Assembly: GCA_958454405.1 (NCBI GenBank)
Contig: CAUEBO010000014.1
Coordinates: 1-55,801, forward strand
DNA length: 55,801 nt
DNA from: an uncultured Eggerthellaceae bacterium
GTDB taxonomy: Bacteria; Actinomycetota; Coriobacteriia; Coriobacteriales; Eggerthellaceae
Direction of reading: 5' to 3'
Shown here: in pieces, positions 16,089 to 25,015 of the stretch
Layout: each line of letters begins with the position of its first letter
Numbering within the stretch: position 1 is the stretch's first letter
Notes under the pieces: model-generated
The model's database searches: none
Seen by the model: only the letters and a program-made list of their open reading frames with translations
Told to the model about the DNA's origin: nothing
Translations under genes and position numbers: made by a program

Positions 16089-17537
16089 ATGATTGAAATC
16101 CTCGAAACCATCGACGCCTTCGTCTGGGGCCCGGCCATGATCGCGCTTTTGCTGGGCTCGCACGTGTTTCTCACGTTCAGGACGGGGTTCATCCAGCGCA
16201 AGCTGCCGAAGGCCATCAAGCTCTCGCTCACGTCCGATCCCGAGGGCAAGGGCGACATCAGCCACTTCGGCGCGCTGGCCACGGCGCTGGCGGCCACCAT
16301 CGGCACCGGCTCCATCGTGGGCGTGGCCACGGCCATCCTGGCGGGCGGCCCGGGCGCGGTGTTCTGGATGTGGATCACCGGCGTGTTCGGTATCGCCACG
16401 AAGTACTCCGAGGTGTACGCCGCGGTGAAGTACCGCGTGCGCGACCACAACGGCGCCATGCTGGGCGGCGCCATGTACATTTGGGAACGCGCGTTCCGGC
16501 GCAACGCCGAAGGGGAGCGCGACCCCAGGCCGGGCGGCCGCACCCCCTGGTGGGCGAAGCTGGGCGCCGTGGCCTTCGCGGCGTTCGCCGCCATCGCGGC
16601 CATCGGCACCGGCTCGGCCGTGCAGGCGTCGGCCATGTCGGGCATCATCACGTCGAACGCGGACGTGCCCGCCTGGGCCGTCGGGGCGGCCATCGTGGTG
16701 CTGGTCTCGGTGGTCATATTCGGCGGCGTGCAGTCCATCTCGAAGGTGTGCGAGAAGCTGGTTCCGTTCATGGCGGTGGCGTACGCGCTGGGCTGCGTCG
16801 TCATCCTCGCGCTGAACGGTCCTCTTCTGGGCGAGGCGGTGGGCCTCATCTTCGAATGCGCCTTCACGGCGAAGGCCGCGTTCGGCGGCGCGGTGGGCTC
16901 GGGGCTGATGATGGCGCTGCAGTTCGGCTGCGCGCGCGGCCTGTTCTCGAACGAATCGGGGCTCGGCTCGGCGTCCATCGTCGCCGCCGCTGCGTCAACG
17001 CGCAATCCTGCGCAGCAGGCGCTCGTGGCCATGACCGGCACGTTCTGGTCCACGGTGGTCATCTGCGCGCTCACGGGTATCGTGCTGGTGTCAACGATGC
17101 TGGCGAACCCGGGCATCGCCTCTGACATCCTGGCGAACCCCACGTTCTACTCCGGGGCGCAGCTGGCCAGCGAGGCGTTCTCGAAGATACCCTACATCGG
17201 CACGCCCATCCTCGTGCTGGGCATGGTGGCGTTCAGCTACACCACCATCTTGGGCTGGTCCTACTACGGCAACCGCTGCATCACGTACCTGTTCGGCCGC
17301 TACGCCATCCGTCCGTACCAGATCGTCTACGTGGCCGTGGCGTTTCTCGGGGCCATCGGCGTGGGCGATGTGGTGTGGACCATCTCCGACATCGGCAACG
17401 CCCTCATGGCCATCCCCAACATCGTCGTGGTGCTGGCGCTGTCGGGCATGATCGCCCGCGAAACGCGCCATTACGTGTACGACGGCAACCTGGACGAGGT
17501 GGACGAGGGCTCCATTCCCGTCATTGAAGGCAAGTGA
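16089..17537 (+). CDS. alanine/glycine:Na+ symporter, AGCS family (copy 1)
   Basis: A 482-residue transporter importing small neutral amino acids with Na+. It has about 10-11 helices and the family motifs GDISHFGALATALAATIGTGS, GPGAVFWMW, FSNESGLGSA and LGWSYYGNRC. An Arg/Glu/Asp-rich loop near residue 140 distinguishes it from the paralogue at 22051. The ATG at 16089 gives the family N-terminus (MIEILETIDAFVWGP), although there is no Shine-Dalgarno. It is divergent from the riboflavin operon. Confidence 0.93.
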   Translation: MIEILETIDAFVWGPAMIALLLGSHVFLTFRTGFIQRKLPKAIKLSLTSDPEGKGDISHFGALATALAATIGTGSIVGVATAILAGGPGAVFWMWITGVFGIATKYSEVYAAVKYRVRDHNGAMLGGAMYIWERAFRRNAEGERDPRPGGRTPWWAKLGAVAFAAFAAIAAIGTGSAVQASAMSGIITSNADVPAWAVGAAIVVLVSVVIFGGVQSISKVCEKLVPFMAVAYALGCVVILALNGPLLGEAVGLIFECAFTAKAAFGGAVGSGLMMALQFGCARGLFSNESGLGSASIVAAAASTRNPAQQALVAMTGTFWSTVVICALTGIVLVSTMLANPGIASDILANPTFYSGAQLASEAFSKIPYIGTPILVLGMVAFSYTTILGWSYYGNRCITYLFGRYAIRPYQIVYVAVAFLGAIGVGDVVWTISDIGNALMAIPNIVVVLALSGMIARETRHYVYDGNLDEVDEGSIPVIEGK

Positions 17538-17575
17538 GCCGCACCGCGTCTGGCCGGTTCGCGCTTCGCGCCCGA

Positions 17576-17597
17576 CCGCCAAGAGGGGGCGGCTTTT
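17576..17597 (+). terminator. weak terminator after AGCS copy 1
   Basis: CCGCC, a 7-base loop and GGCGG (17576-17592), then CTTTT. The stem is short, but the GC-rich hairpin, U-run and position after the stop fit an intrinsic terminator. Confidence 0.4.
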
Positions 17598-17738
17598 GCG
17601 TCCTGGCGCCACGCGCCGGCGCGCCTGCGAGCAGAGACGTTCTGGAAGTGCGCGCCGCTTGCGTTCGTGGGAGCTTTGCCGAGTCTTTTGTAGTATGATG
17701 GGCGCTATTTGGCAAAGCCTGAGATCGAGGTGGCGGAT

Positions 17739-20700
17739 ATGGAGGGCGAGGACAGCATCGGCCTTCCCGCGCGCGGGGAGTGTCGAAGGGCCTTCTTGGA
17801 GCGCACGGGCGCGGGAAACGTCGACCGCGTCGCGTTTCTGCTCGTGGACGTTGATGACTTCAGCAGGTTCAACGTCATGTACAGCCACAGCTTCGGCGAT
17901 CGCTTTTTGGAGCGGAGCGATCGCGACATGCTCGATCTGCTCCCCGATGGGTACGAGGCGTGCCGCTATGGCGTGGACCAGCTGCTCATCGCGGGCTACG
18001 GGTGCGGCGTCTCTGACATGCGCACCGTTTTCCGGCGCTTGTCGCATTACGCCCGCGCCGAGCATGAGCTTGACGGCGTGCGCTACCGGTTCGCGCTGTC
18101 GGCCGCCATCGTCGCCTACCCCGGGGACGCCCAGGATTGGGACAGCATCGAAAAGGGCCTGTCCGTAGCGCTGCGCAGGGCCAAGCGAGACGGTGGCGAC
18201 CGGGTCGTTTTGTTCACAAGCTCGCTTTTGGGCGAGCGGCTCTACGAGCAGGGGCTCATGGCGCAGCTCGCGCGCGACGTGGAGACGGGATTCCGCGGAT
18301 TCCGCGTCGTGCACCAGCCTTTGTGCGACAGCGCTGCGCTGCGCGTTTGCGGCGCGGAGGCGCTGTTGCGCTACAACACGCCTTCCGGCGTGGCCATCAG
18401 CCCGGTCGAGCTCGTTCCCGTCCTGGAGTCGAGCGGCCTGATAAAGCCCGTGGGGCTGTGGGTGTTCGACCAGGCCGTCGCCGACTGCAAGAAGTGGGTG
18501 GACCTCATTCCCGAGTTCCGCATGGACGTGAACATATCCGTCGTGCAGCTGGACGACCCTGCGTTCGGCTCCGAGGTGATACGGCGGATCGACCAGAGTG
18601 GACTGGGCGCGGAGCATATCGTGCTGGAGCTGACCGAGAGCCTGTACATGAACGAGGAGAAGGACGTCGCCGCGAACATCGAGACGCTCAGGAAGCGCGG
18701 TTTCGGGTTCGCCGTGGACGACTTCGGCATGGGCTACTCGTCGCTGTCGAGGCTCATGACCTTCGATTGCGATCTTGTGAAGATCGACCGCGCGTTCGTG
18801 CAGATGCTCAGCGCGAACAGCGCGAACAACGAATTCGTGCGCTCGGTGGTGGAGCTGTGCCACCGCTACGGCAAGAAGGTGTGCGCCGAGGGCGTGGAGG
18901 ATATCGAAGAACTGCAGGCCGTCAACGCCGTCCATGCCGACATCGTGCAGGGCTTCTACGTTTCCCGGCCCGTTGAAAAGGAAGAATTCGAGCGCACGTT
19001 CGTGGAGGGCGATTTCGGCGGGGACGTGCTGCGGTTCACGCCGGACGCAGCGTTTCGCCGTATGCAGCTTGCGTACAACCGCGACCTGCTGCTGTCCATG
19101 GTGAAGGCCATGCCCGTCAGCATGCACCTCATGGACAGCCGCTGCGAAGTGGTCATGTGGAACGACGCCACGCTCGCCCTGTTCGGCTATCCGCCCGACG
19201 TCGACCGCGTCGACGTGTTCGGCGAATTGCTGCCCGCGCTGCAGCCCGACGGAACGCCCAGCCTCAAGAAGGCGGAAGACCTCGTCGCCCGTGCGCGCGA
19301 GACGGGCCGCGAAACCTTCGAATGGCTCCACCTCGACGTGGCCGGCGGGCAGCTGCCCGTGGAAGTCACCATCATCGTGCTCGACGTCATAGACGAATAC
19401 GGCGAGGACATGATCGCGTGCTTCCTGCGCGATTTGCGCCCCCAACGCGAGAGCGAGGAACGAGACCGCCAGTTCAACCGCAAGCTCAAGGCCATCATCG
19501 ACGCCACGCCGTTGTGCCTCAACCTCTGGAACCACCGCTTCGAGAACGTCATGTGCAACAAGGAGGCCGTGGAGCTGTTCGGCCTGGAAAACGAGCAGGA
19601 CTACCTGAACGGCTTCGATGCGCTGTCGCCGGAGTTCCAGCCCGACGGCGCGTCGAGCAAGGAGAAGGCCCGGGCCAAGATCGAGGAGGCGTTCCGCACG
19701 GGCGGATGCACGTTCTCATGGCTGCACCGCAGGCCTGACGGCGAGGATATACCGGCCGAGATCACGCTTGCCAAGATCGACATCCAAGACGAGGACGGCT
19801 TCGACCTGGTGGCGGGCTTCACCCGGGATCTGCGCGTGTTCGACGGCCCGCGGCGCTCGGGCGGCTTGGGCGCAGGCGAGGTGTTCCGCAACCTCGTGGA
19901 CGCGTCCGACAACCAGCAGCTCATCGACGAGCTGCGCATAGACGCCGTGTTCTGGGACATCGTGTCCGACGTGTCCGACGAGCTGCTGTTCCGCCTTATG
20001 GCGCGCACGTCCACCATCGAGTACCTGGGTCGTCTGCGAGACTCGTTCGACATCGAACCGCGCATGGAAGACTTTCCGAACAGCGTCGTCGAACGGGGCA
20101 ACATCCATCCCGACGATGTGCCGGCGTTCCTCGAACTGGCTCGGAACATGAAGGCTGGTATCGTCAGGCCCGTCGACCTGCGTTTCGTGATGAAAGGCGG
20201 CGGTTGCCACTGGTTCCGCATCGTGTACGATTGCATGTACGACGAGCATGGAGCGCCCGTCATGGCTGCCGGCAAGGCCATCGACATCCAGGCGGAGAAG
20301 GACTTCGAGCAGCGGTCGCGCGTCGATTTGCTCACGCACTGCGTCAACAAGGTGACGTTCGAAGAAGAGGTCCGCGGGACCCTTGCGCGAACGGAGCCCG
20401 ACGACGAGCATGCGCTCTTCATCGTGGACATAGACGATTTCAAAGCCGTGAACGACTTGCTCGGGCATCACTACGGAGATCTCGTGCTCGTGGACGTGGC
20501 GGCGCGTCTGCGCCTGTGCTTCGAGGCTGAAGCCGTCATCGGCCGCATCGGCGGCGACGAGTTCGTCGTGTTCGCCCCCGGCCTGACGGGACGCGATCGG
20601 ATTCGAGAGCGGGCCCGCGCCCTTGTCGAAGTCGTGGCGGACATGGACGCGTCGACGATGGCCGGGCGGCGCATCTCGGTGAGCGTCGGCGTTGCGCTCT

Positions 20701-21740
20701 TTCCGAGGGACGGCCGCTCGTACGACGAGCTGTACCAGGCTTCCGACAAGGCGCTGTACCAGTCCAAGCGGGAAGGCAAGAACCGCTTCACGCTCTATTC
20801 GCCCGAACTGGCATGCGGCACCATGGTGAACCGCACGATCTTGGACAACGCATCCCGCATGGCGAACGAGTACTTCGATGCCGACCTCGTTTCCACGGTG
20901 TTCAGCCTGCTGTACGAGACCAGCGACATGCACGCCTCGGTCAACGCCGTGCTCAAGTTCCTGGGCATGCGCCTCGAAGCTGATCGCTGCTATCTGTTCG
21001 AATCCGCCGACGGGGGAGCGACGTACAGCAACACCTACGAATGGTGTGACGTCGGCATCGAACCGGAAATCGACGGCTTGCAAGGCATTCCCCGGGAGAC
21101 ATGGTCGGACTTCTTCGAGCAGGCGGATCCCAACGGCATCGTGTACTGCAACGACCTGTCGGCGCTCAAGAACGCCGAGGCGTTCGAGATCATGCGCGTG
21201 CAGGGCATCCGGTCGTTTCTGCATGCGCAGGTGAGCGCCAAGGGCGTCGTCGCCACCATCCTGGGCGCCGACGACTGCCGGCGGGCACGGGTGTGGAGCG
21301 AGAAGGAGATCAACTCGATGCTCTACGCGTCGAAGATTCTCTTCACGTTCCTGGTGGGCGAGCAGCGCAACAGCGCGCTCATTAAGAAGGCCGAGGAGCT
21401 GGGGGATTCCTACGCCACGCTCGAGTACGTGCTGGAGGGTTCGGACACGTTCACCTACGTGGTCGATCCCGCGACGCACGACGTGCTGTACGCCAACAAG
21501 CGGCTGCGGGACCAAACGCCCTTGGCGTGCGTCGGCGAGAAGTGCTATCGCGCGGTGCGGCGCAAAGACGCCCCATGCGACAACTGCCCGCTGCCCGCGA
21601 TGGGCGAGCGTGACGACATGCCGCCTCTTGAGCTTATGGACAACGGCATGAAGATGATCTCGTCGGTGAAGCGGATAGCGTGGAAGGACGAGCGGACGGC
21701 CGTCATGGTGAACGTCATGGACGTCACGGGACGGGGCTAG
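17739..21740 (+). CDS. soluble multi-domain cyclic-di-GMP protein (degenerate GGDEF-EAL-PAS-PAS-PAS-GGDEF-GAF-PAS)
   Basis: A 1333-residue protein with no membrane segment. Order: degenerate GGDEF (about 10-180; GVDQL in place of GGDEF), EAL phosphodiesterase (about 195-445; EALLR, DVNIS, ELTES, DDFGMGYSS, VKIDR, AEGVE), PAS (about 460-580), PAS (about 590-700), PAS_3-like (about 760-880), canonical GGDEF (RIGGDEFVVF near 937) without an RxxD inhibitory site, a GAF-like region (about 1040-1210), and a terminal PAS-like segment with C1269, C1280 and C1283. EAL before GGDEF reverses the common order. The ATG at 17739 follows GAGGTG. It lies between two AGCS symporters. The signals sensed are unknown. 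Confidence 0.9.
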   Translation: MEGEDSIGLPARGECRRAFLERTGAGNVDRVAFLLVDVDDFSRFNVMYSHSFGDRFLERSDRDMLDLLPDGYEACRYGVDQLLIAGYGCGVSDMRTVFRRLSHYARAEHELDGVRYRFALSAAIVAYPGDAQDWDSIEKGLSVALRRAKRDGGDRVVLFTSSLLGERLYEQGLMAQLARDVETGFRGFRVVHQPLCDSAALRVCGAEALLRYNTPSGVAISPVELVPVLESSGLIKPVGLWVFDQAVADCKKWVDLIPEFRMDVNISVVQLDDPAFGSEVIRRIDQSGLGAEHIVLELTESLYMNEEKDVAANIETLRKRGFGFAVDDFGMGYSSLSRLMTFDCDLVKIDRAFVQMLSANSANNEFVRSVVELCHRYGKKVCAEGVEDIEELQAVNAVHADIVQGFYVSRPVEKEEFERTFVEGDFGGDVLRFTPDAAFRRMQLAYNRDLLLSMVKAMPVSMHLMDSRCEVVMWNDATLALFGYPPDVDRVDVFGELLPALQPDGTPSLKKAEDLVARARETGRETFEWLHLDVAGGQLPVEVTIIVLDVIDEYGEDMIACFLRDLRPQRESEERDRQFNRKLKAIIDATPLCLNLWNHRFENVMCNKEAVELFGLENEQDYLNGFDALSPEFQPDGASSKEKARAKIEEAFRTGGCTFSWLHRRPDGEDIPAEITLAKIDIQDEDGFDLVAGFTRDLRVFDGPRRSGGLGAGEVFRNLVDASDNQQLIDELRIDAVFWDIVSDVSDELLFRLMARTSTIEYLGRLRDSFDIEPRMEDFPNSVVERGNIHPDDVPAFLELARNMKAGIVRPVDLRFVMKGGGCHWFRIVYDCMYDEHGAPVMAAGKAIDIQAEKDFEQRSRVDLLTHCVNKVTFEEEVRGTLARTEPDDEHALFIVDIDDFKAVNDLLGHHYGDLVLVDVAARLRLCFEAEAVIGRIGGDEFVVFAPGLTGRDRIRERARALVEVVADMDASTMAGRRISVSVGVALFPRDGRSYDELYQASDKALYQSKREGKNRFTLYSPELACGTMVNRTILDNASRMANEYFDADLVSTVFSLLYETSDMHASVNAVLKFLGMRLEADRCYLFESADGGATYSNTYEWCDVGIEPEIDGLQGIPRETWSDFFEQADPNGIVYCNDLSALKNAEAFEIMRVQGIRSFLHAQVSAKGVVATILGADDCRRARVWSEKEINSMLYASKILFTFLVGEQRNSALIKKAEELGDSYATLEYVLEGSDTFTYVVDPATHDVLYANKRLRDQTPLACVGEKCYRAVRRKDAPCDNCPLPAMGERDDMPPLELMDNGMKMISSVKRIAWKDERTAVMVNVMDVTGRG

Positions 21741-22050
21741 CGCATACGAGGGGGCGCAGGGCGCGCGCGGGAGGCTGACGACCTGCGCGTCCTCGGCGCC
21801 CGCAGGGTTCTCGCGGCGTCTCGCGCGCGCCGTGTCCGACCAGCACGGCTCCGCTCGCTGATTATTCTTCAATTGTTAACAAAACGCAAAACGGGCTGCG
21901 TCTATAATTCAATCACTTTAGTGCGCGAAAGTGCCTGTGCCGAAACGGCTTTTCCGGGTTCTCGGGGGCTTCCCAGGGGGGCAGCCGGCGGAATCTGCTT
22001 CGGCAGCGGCTCTGCGCGAGGGGGTTCCATAAAGCAGAAAAGAGGTTGGC
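21741..22050 (+). promoter_or_regulatory. promoter and 140-base leader of AGCS copy 2
   Basis: A consensus TATAAT lies at 21903-21908. Upstream is the 10-bp palindrome TTGTTAACAA (21873-21882), with no well-spaced -35. The leader from about 21915 to 22050 is GC-rich and can fold, but it lacks glycine-riboswitch or T-box motifs. AAGAGG precedes the ATG. Confidence 0.5.
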
Positions 22051-23466
22051 ATGGATATCGTCCAGATCATCAACGACATCGACGGTTTCGTATGGGGGCC
22101 GCCGATGATCGTGATCCTGCTAGGGTCGCACCTGTTCCTGACGTTTCGGACGGGCGTCATCCAGCGCAAGATTCCGACGGCCATCAAGCTGTCCGTGACG
22201 AAGGACCCTGACGCGCCCGGTGACATCAGCCAGTTCGGCGCGCTGACCACGGCGCTGTCGGCCACCATCGGCACGGGCAACATCGTGGGCGTGGCCACGG
22301 CCATCCTGGCGGGCGGCCCGGGCGCCGTTTTGTGGATGTGGCTCACGGGCGTCTTCGGCATCGCCACCAAGTACTCCGAGACCTACGCTGCGGTGAAGTA
22401 CCGCGTGAAGGACCACAAGGGCAACATGCTGGGCGGGGCCATGTACGCCTGGAAGCGCGCGTTCGAGAAGAACGGCAAGACCCCCTGGTGGGCCATGCTC
22501 GGCGCCGGCGCGTTCGCGCTGTTCGCGGCCGTCGCCTCGTTCGGCATCGGCTCGGCGGTGCAGTCCAGCGCCATGACGGGCATCATCACGTCGAACTTCC
22601 CCGGCATCCCCACGTGGGGCATCGGCCTGGGCATCGTCATCATGGTGTCGCTCGTCATCTTCGGCGGCATCAAGTCCATTTCGAAGGTGTGCGAGAAGCT
22701 GGTCCCGTTCATGGCCATCGCCTATGCGTGGGGCTGCATCATGATCATCGGCATCAACTGGGAGTTCGTGTGGCCGGCCATCTGCCTCATCTGCGAGTGC
22801 GCCTTCACGCCCAAGGCCGCGTTCGGCGGCGCGGTGGGCAGCGGCCTCATGATGGCGCTGCAGTTCGGCTGCGCGCGCGGCCTGTTCTCCAACGAGTCCG
22901 GCCTGGGCTCGGCGCCCATCGTGGCTTCGGCCGCCTCCACCCGCAACCCGGCCCGCCAGGCGCTCGTCTCCATGACGGGCACGTTCTGGGACACCGTCAT
23001 CATCTGCGCGCTCACGGGCATCGTGCTCGTGTCCACCATGCTCGCCAATCCGGGCATCATGGAGTCCGGCCAGATCGCGGCCGGCGCCGACCTCACCAGC
23101 GCGGCGTTCGCGTGCATTCCCTACATCGGCACGCCCATCCTGGTCATCGGCATGATCCTGTTCGCGTACTCCACCATCCTGGGCTGGTCCTACTACGGCA
23201 ACCGCTGCATCACCTACCTGCTGGGCAAGCATGCGGTGCGTCCGTACCAGGTGCTCTACGTGGTGATAGCCTTCCTGGGCGCCATCGGCATCGGCGATTT
23301 GGTGTGGACCATCTCCGACATCACGAACGCCCTCATGGCGGTTCCGAACATCATCGTGGTGCTGCTGCTGTCGGGCCTGATCGCGAAAGAGACGAAGCAT
23401 TACGTGTGGGACAAGAACCTCGAAGAGACGGACGACACTCCCATACCCGTGCTGGAATCGAAGTAG
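22051..23466 (+). CDS. alanine/glycine:Na+ symporter, AGCS family (copy 2)
   Basis: A 471-residue paralogue of the gene at 16089, with long stretches of near-identical protein and DNA. Motifs are FGALTTALSATIGTGN, GPGAVLWMW, FSNESGLGSAP and LGWSYYGNRC. It has a proper ribosome site (GAGG) and its own promoter, unlike copy 1. A strong terminator follows at 23534-23575. Likely substrates are alanine, glycine or serine; exact specificity is not readable. Confidence 0.94.
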   Translation: MDIVQIINDIDGFVWGPPMIVILLGSHLFLTFRTGVIQRKIPTAIKLSVTKDPDAPGDISQFGALTTALSATIGTGNIVGVATAILAGGPGAVLWMWLTGVFGIATKYSETYAAVKYRVKDHKGNMLGGAMYAWKRAFEKNGKTPWWAMLGAGAFALFAAVASFGIGSAVQSSAMTGIITSNFPGIPTWGIGLGIVIMVSLVIFGGIKSISKVCEKLVPFMAIAYAWGCIMIIGINWEFVWPAICLICECAFTPKAAFGGAVGSGLMMALQFGCARGLFSNESGLGSAPIVASAASTRNPARQALVSMTGTFWDTVIICALTGIVLVSTMLANPGIMESGQIAAGADLTSAAFACIPYIGTPILVIGMILFAYSTILGWSYYGNRCITYLLGKHAVRPYQVLYVVIAFLGAIGIGDLVWTISDITNALMAVPNIIVVLLLSGLIAKETKHYVWDKNLEETDDTPIPVLESK

Positions 23467-23533
23467 CGCTTCAGCAGGGGACGCGCAGCGAACGGGGCGG
23501 TTGGAAGCCCCGAGGATCGAATGGCTATTCTTG

Positions 23534-23575
23534 AAGCGGGCATCGGCGGCCGAAGGGTCGCCGATGCCCGCTTTT
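23534..23575 (+). terminator. strong intrinsic terminator after AGCS copy 2
   Basis: Perfect 15-bp arms AAGCGGGCATCGGCG and CGCCGATGCCCGCTT (23534-23548, 23559-23573) run into TTTT. It lies 67 bases after the symporter stop and faces the convergent nitroreductase gene. Confidence 0.9.
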
Positions 23576-23624
23576 GCTTGGGCTTACTGCTGCCTCGAGG
23601 GCTCTCGATGCTCTGCACGCCTCC

Positions 23625-24296
23625 CTAGACCCAGCGGAAGCTGTTCTTGCCGGCGCCGACTTCGAAGTGGTACTTGGCGATGCCCAAGTCAATCTGCGTG
23701 TGCGAGCCCTTCAACGCTTCGGCTCGCACCTGGTTCTCGCCGACGAGCGTGAAAAGGAACTTTTGCTGGTTGAGCGCGGTGGGGGCGAGCAGCGCGGCCT
23801 CCATGCCCCGCTCGAACCAATCGGGCAGCGGGCCGTCGGCGCGGCACACCTCCGACAGGGGCCTGCTCTTGTGCGGCGCGCCCGGCGCTGCGGCGTATCC
23901 CAGCGCCACCACGCATACCAGCTTGTCGTCCGGGTCCACCGCCCGGCGCGCTTCGCCCTTGCGGAACGTGAGGGCCGCCCAGCACGAATCGATGCCCAGC
24001 GTCTTTGCGCGCAGCACCACGCGTTCGCCGCAGTAGCCGATGCGCTCTTCCAGGTCGTCGCTTTCCGGACCGGCCAGCACCAGGTAGTTGCGCACGTTCC
24101 AGCGCGCCCCGCCCAAGCGGGACATGAGTCCGGTGAACGCCCGGTCCTCGCCGGCGACCAATCGGATGCTCAGGCCGCCCTCAGCGTTGGCGGCGTCGAT
24201 CTCGGCTTGCAGGGTGGCGACGCTTTCGGGATCGAGCGGCCGGTCGGTGTAGCTCCTCACGGAATGGCGCGTGCGGATGGCTTCTTGGATGTCCAT
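23625..24296 (-). CDS. nitroreductase-family flavoprotein
   Basis: A 223-residue FMN-dependent oxidoreductase type. The N-terminal IRTRHSVRSYTDRPLD is the FMN-phosphate signature. YCGERVVLRAKTLGIDSCW and PTALNQQKFLF are further conserved blocks. The ATG at 24296 follows AAAGGAAC; an in-frame ATG at 24314 is less well placed. It starts 65 bases after the ArsR-type gene and is probably under its control. Substrate unknown. Confidence 0.9.
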   Translation of the reverse strand: MDIQEAIRTRHSVRSYTDRPLDPESVATLQAEIDAANAEGGLSIRLVAGEDRAFTGLMSRLGGARWNVRNYLVLAGPESDDLEERIGYCGERVVLRAKTLGIDSCWAALTFRKGEARRAVDPDDKLVCVVALGYAAAPGAPHKSRPLSEVCRADGPLPDWFERGMEAALLAPTALNQQKFLFTLVGENQVRAEALKGSHTQIDLGIAKYHFEVGAGKNSFRWV

Positions 24297-24360
24297 GGTG
24301 CGTTCCTTTCGCATGGGGGGGAGATGCGGATGCGGGAGGCTTTGGGGATCGCGCCGATGC

Positions 24361-24774
24361 TCATCGGGAGCGGGCGCTCTCCAGCAGGGGGCAGCCCTCG
24401 GCGGCCGCCTGCGCCATGACGGCGCAGATATGGTCCGCGAGCGCCTTGACGTGCAGAAGCTCGCTTCTGCCCGCGTCGACGTAGTAGTAGTTCATGGTTC
24501 CCTGGCGGTGCATGCCGATCAGGCCCGCATCCTTCAGTATTCGAAGATGGTGGGAGACGGCCGGCCTCGACAGGTTCGTGCGCTCGGTTATCTCGCCCAC
24601 GCGCATGCCCAGGCGCGGGTTCTCCAGGAGCGCGGTGAAGATGAGCTGGCGCGTCTCGTCGCCCAGCGCGACGAACGTCGTGCGGCAGGCGTCGAACTCC
24701 CGGGACAGCTGGAGGCGCTGCTGCAGCCAGGCCTCGCTGGACGCGCCCAGGCATGCGGCGATGTCGTCGTCCAT
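24361..24774 (-). CDS. ArsR/SmtB-type winged-helix regulator
   Basis: A 137-residue regulator. The wHTH core reads RVGEITERTNLSRPAVSHHLRILKDAGLIG, followed by the beta-wing RQGTMNYYYVD. The metal motif ELCVCD of arsenic/cadmium sensors is absent, so the signal is probably not that type of metal. The ATG at 24774 follows GGGAGG. It is first in a pair with the nitroreductase. A matching operator lies upstream at 24797-24822. Confidence 0.88.
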   Translation of the reverse strand: MDDDIAACLGASSEAWLQQRLQLSREFDACRTTFVALGDETRQLIFTALLENPRLGMRVGEITERTNLSRPAVSHHLRILKDAGLIGMHRQGTMNYYYVDAGRSELLHVKALADHICAVMAQAAAEGCPLLESARSR

Positions 24775-24796
24775 GGTGCCCCCTCCCTTTTTTCTC

Positions 24797-24822
24797 TAAT
24801 GGTCCAAATGCTTCGACCATTA
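24797..24822. promoter_or_regulatory. inverted-repeat operator TAATGGTC-N10-GACCATTA
   Basis: Perfect 8-bp arms (24797-24804, 24815-24822) lie 22 bases upstream of the ArsR-type gene in an AT-richer stretch. This size and spacing are typical of ArsR-family sites, so autoregulation is likely. Confidence 0.65.
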
Positions 24823-25002
24823 AACCACAGAGGTGCGTCCGTGCGGCCATTGGGAAAGAAAGACGAGACGAAGGTGGCTCGAAGCCGTTGCAAAGCGGAT
24901 CCCTCATTCCCGCGGGAGATGAGGCCGCGTGCGGTTTCGGGAGATTCCGCCGGCTCGAGCCGGTTGGGACATCGGGCCGCGCGGCGCCTTCCCGCTTTGC
25001 GG

Positions 25003-25015
25003 TATGATGGCGGGC
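25003..25015 (+). promoter_or_regulatory. -10 box abutting the flavoprotein start
   Basis: TATGAT at 25003-25008 ends 7 bases before the ATG at 25016. If it is used, transcription would begin at or next to the start codon and give a leaderless mRNA. Confidence 0.4.

Noticed and set aside
17091..19535. 814-codon open frame on the minus strand, antisense to the AGCS and cyclic-di-GMP genes
   Set aside because: It overlaps two confident genes, has no ribosome site and no domain, and is His/Gln/Val-rich. It is a third-position-GC shadow, like those at 2625-4754 and 15845-17143.
21909..22050. Glycine riboswitch or T-box in the leader of AGCS copy 2
   Set aside because: Conserved glycine-aptamer or T-box sequences are not present. 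The leader folds only as generic GC-rich DNA does.
24361..24774. Arsenic/metal-sensing function for the ArsR-type gene
   Set aside because: The metal-binding ELCVCD motif is absent, and the neighbour is a nitroreductase, not a metal-resistance gene.
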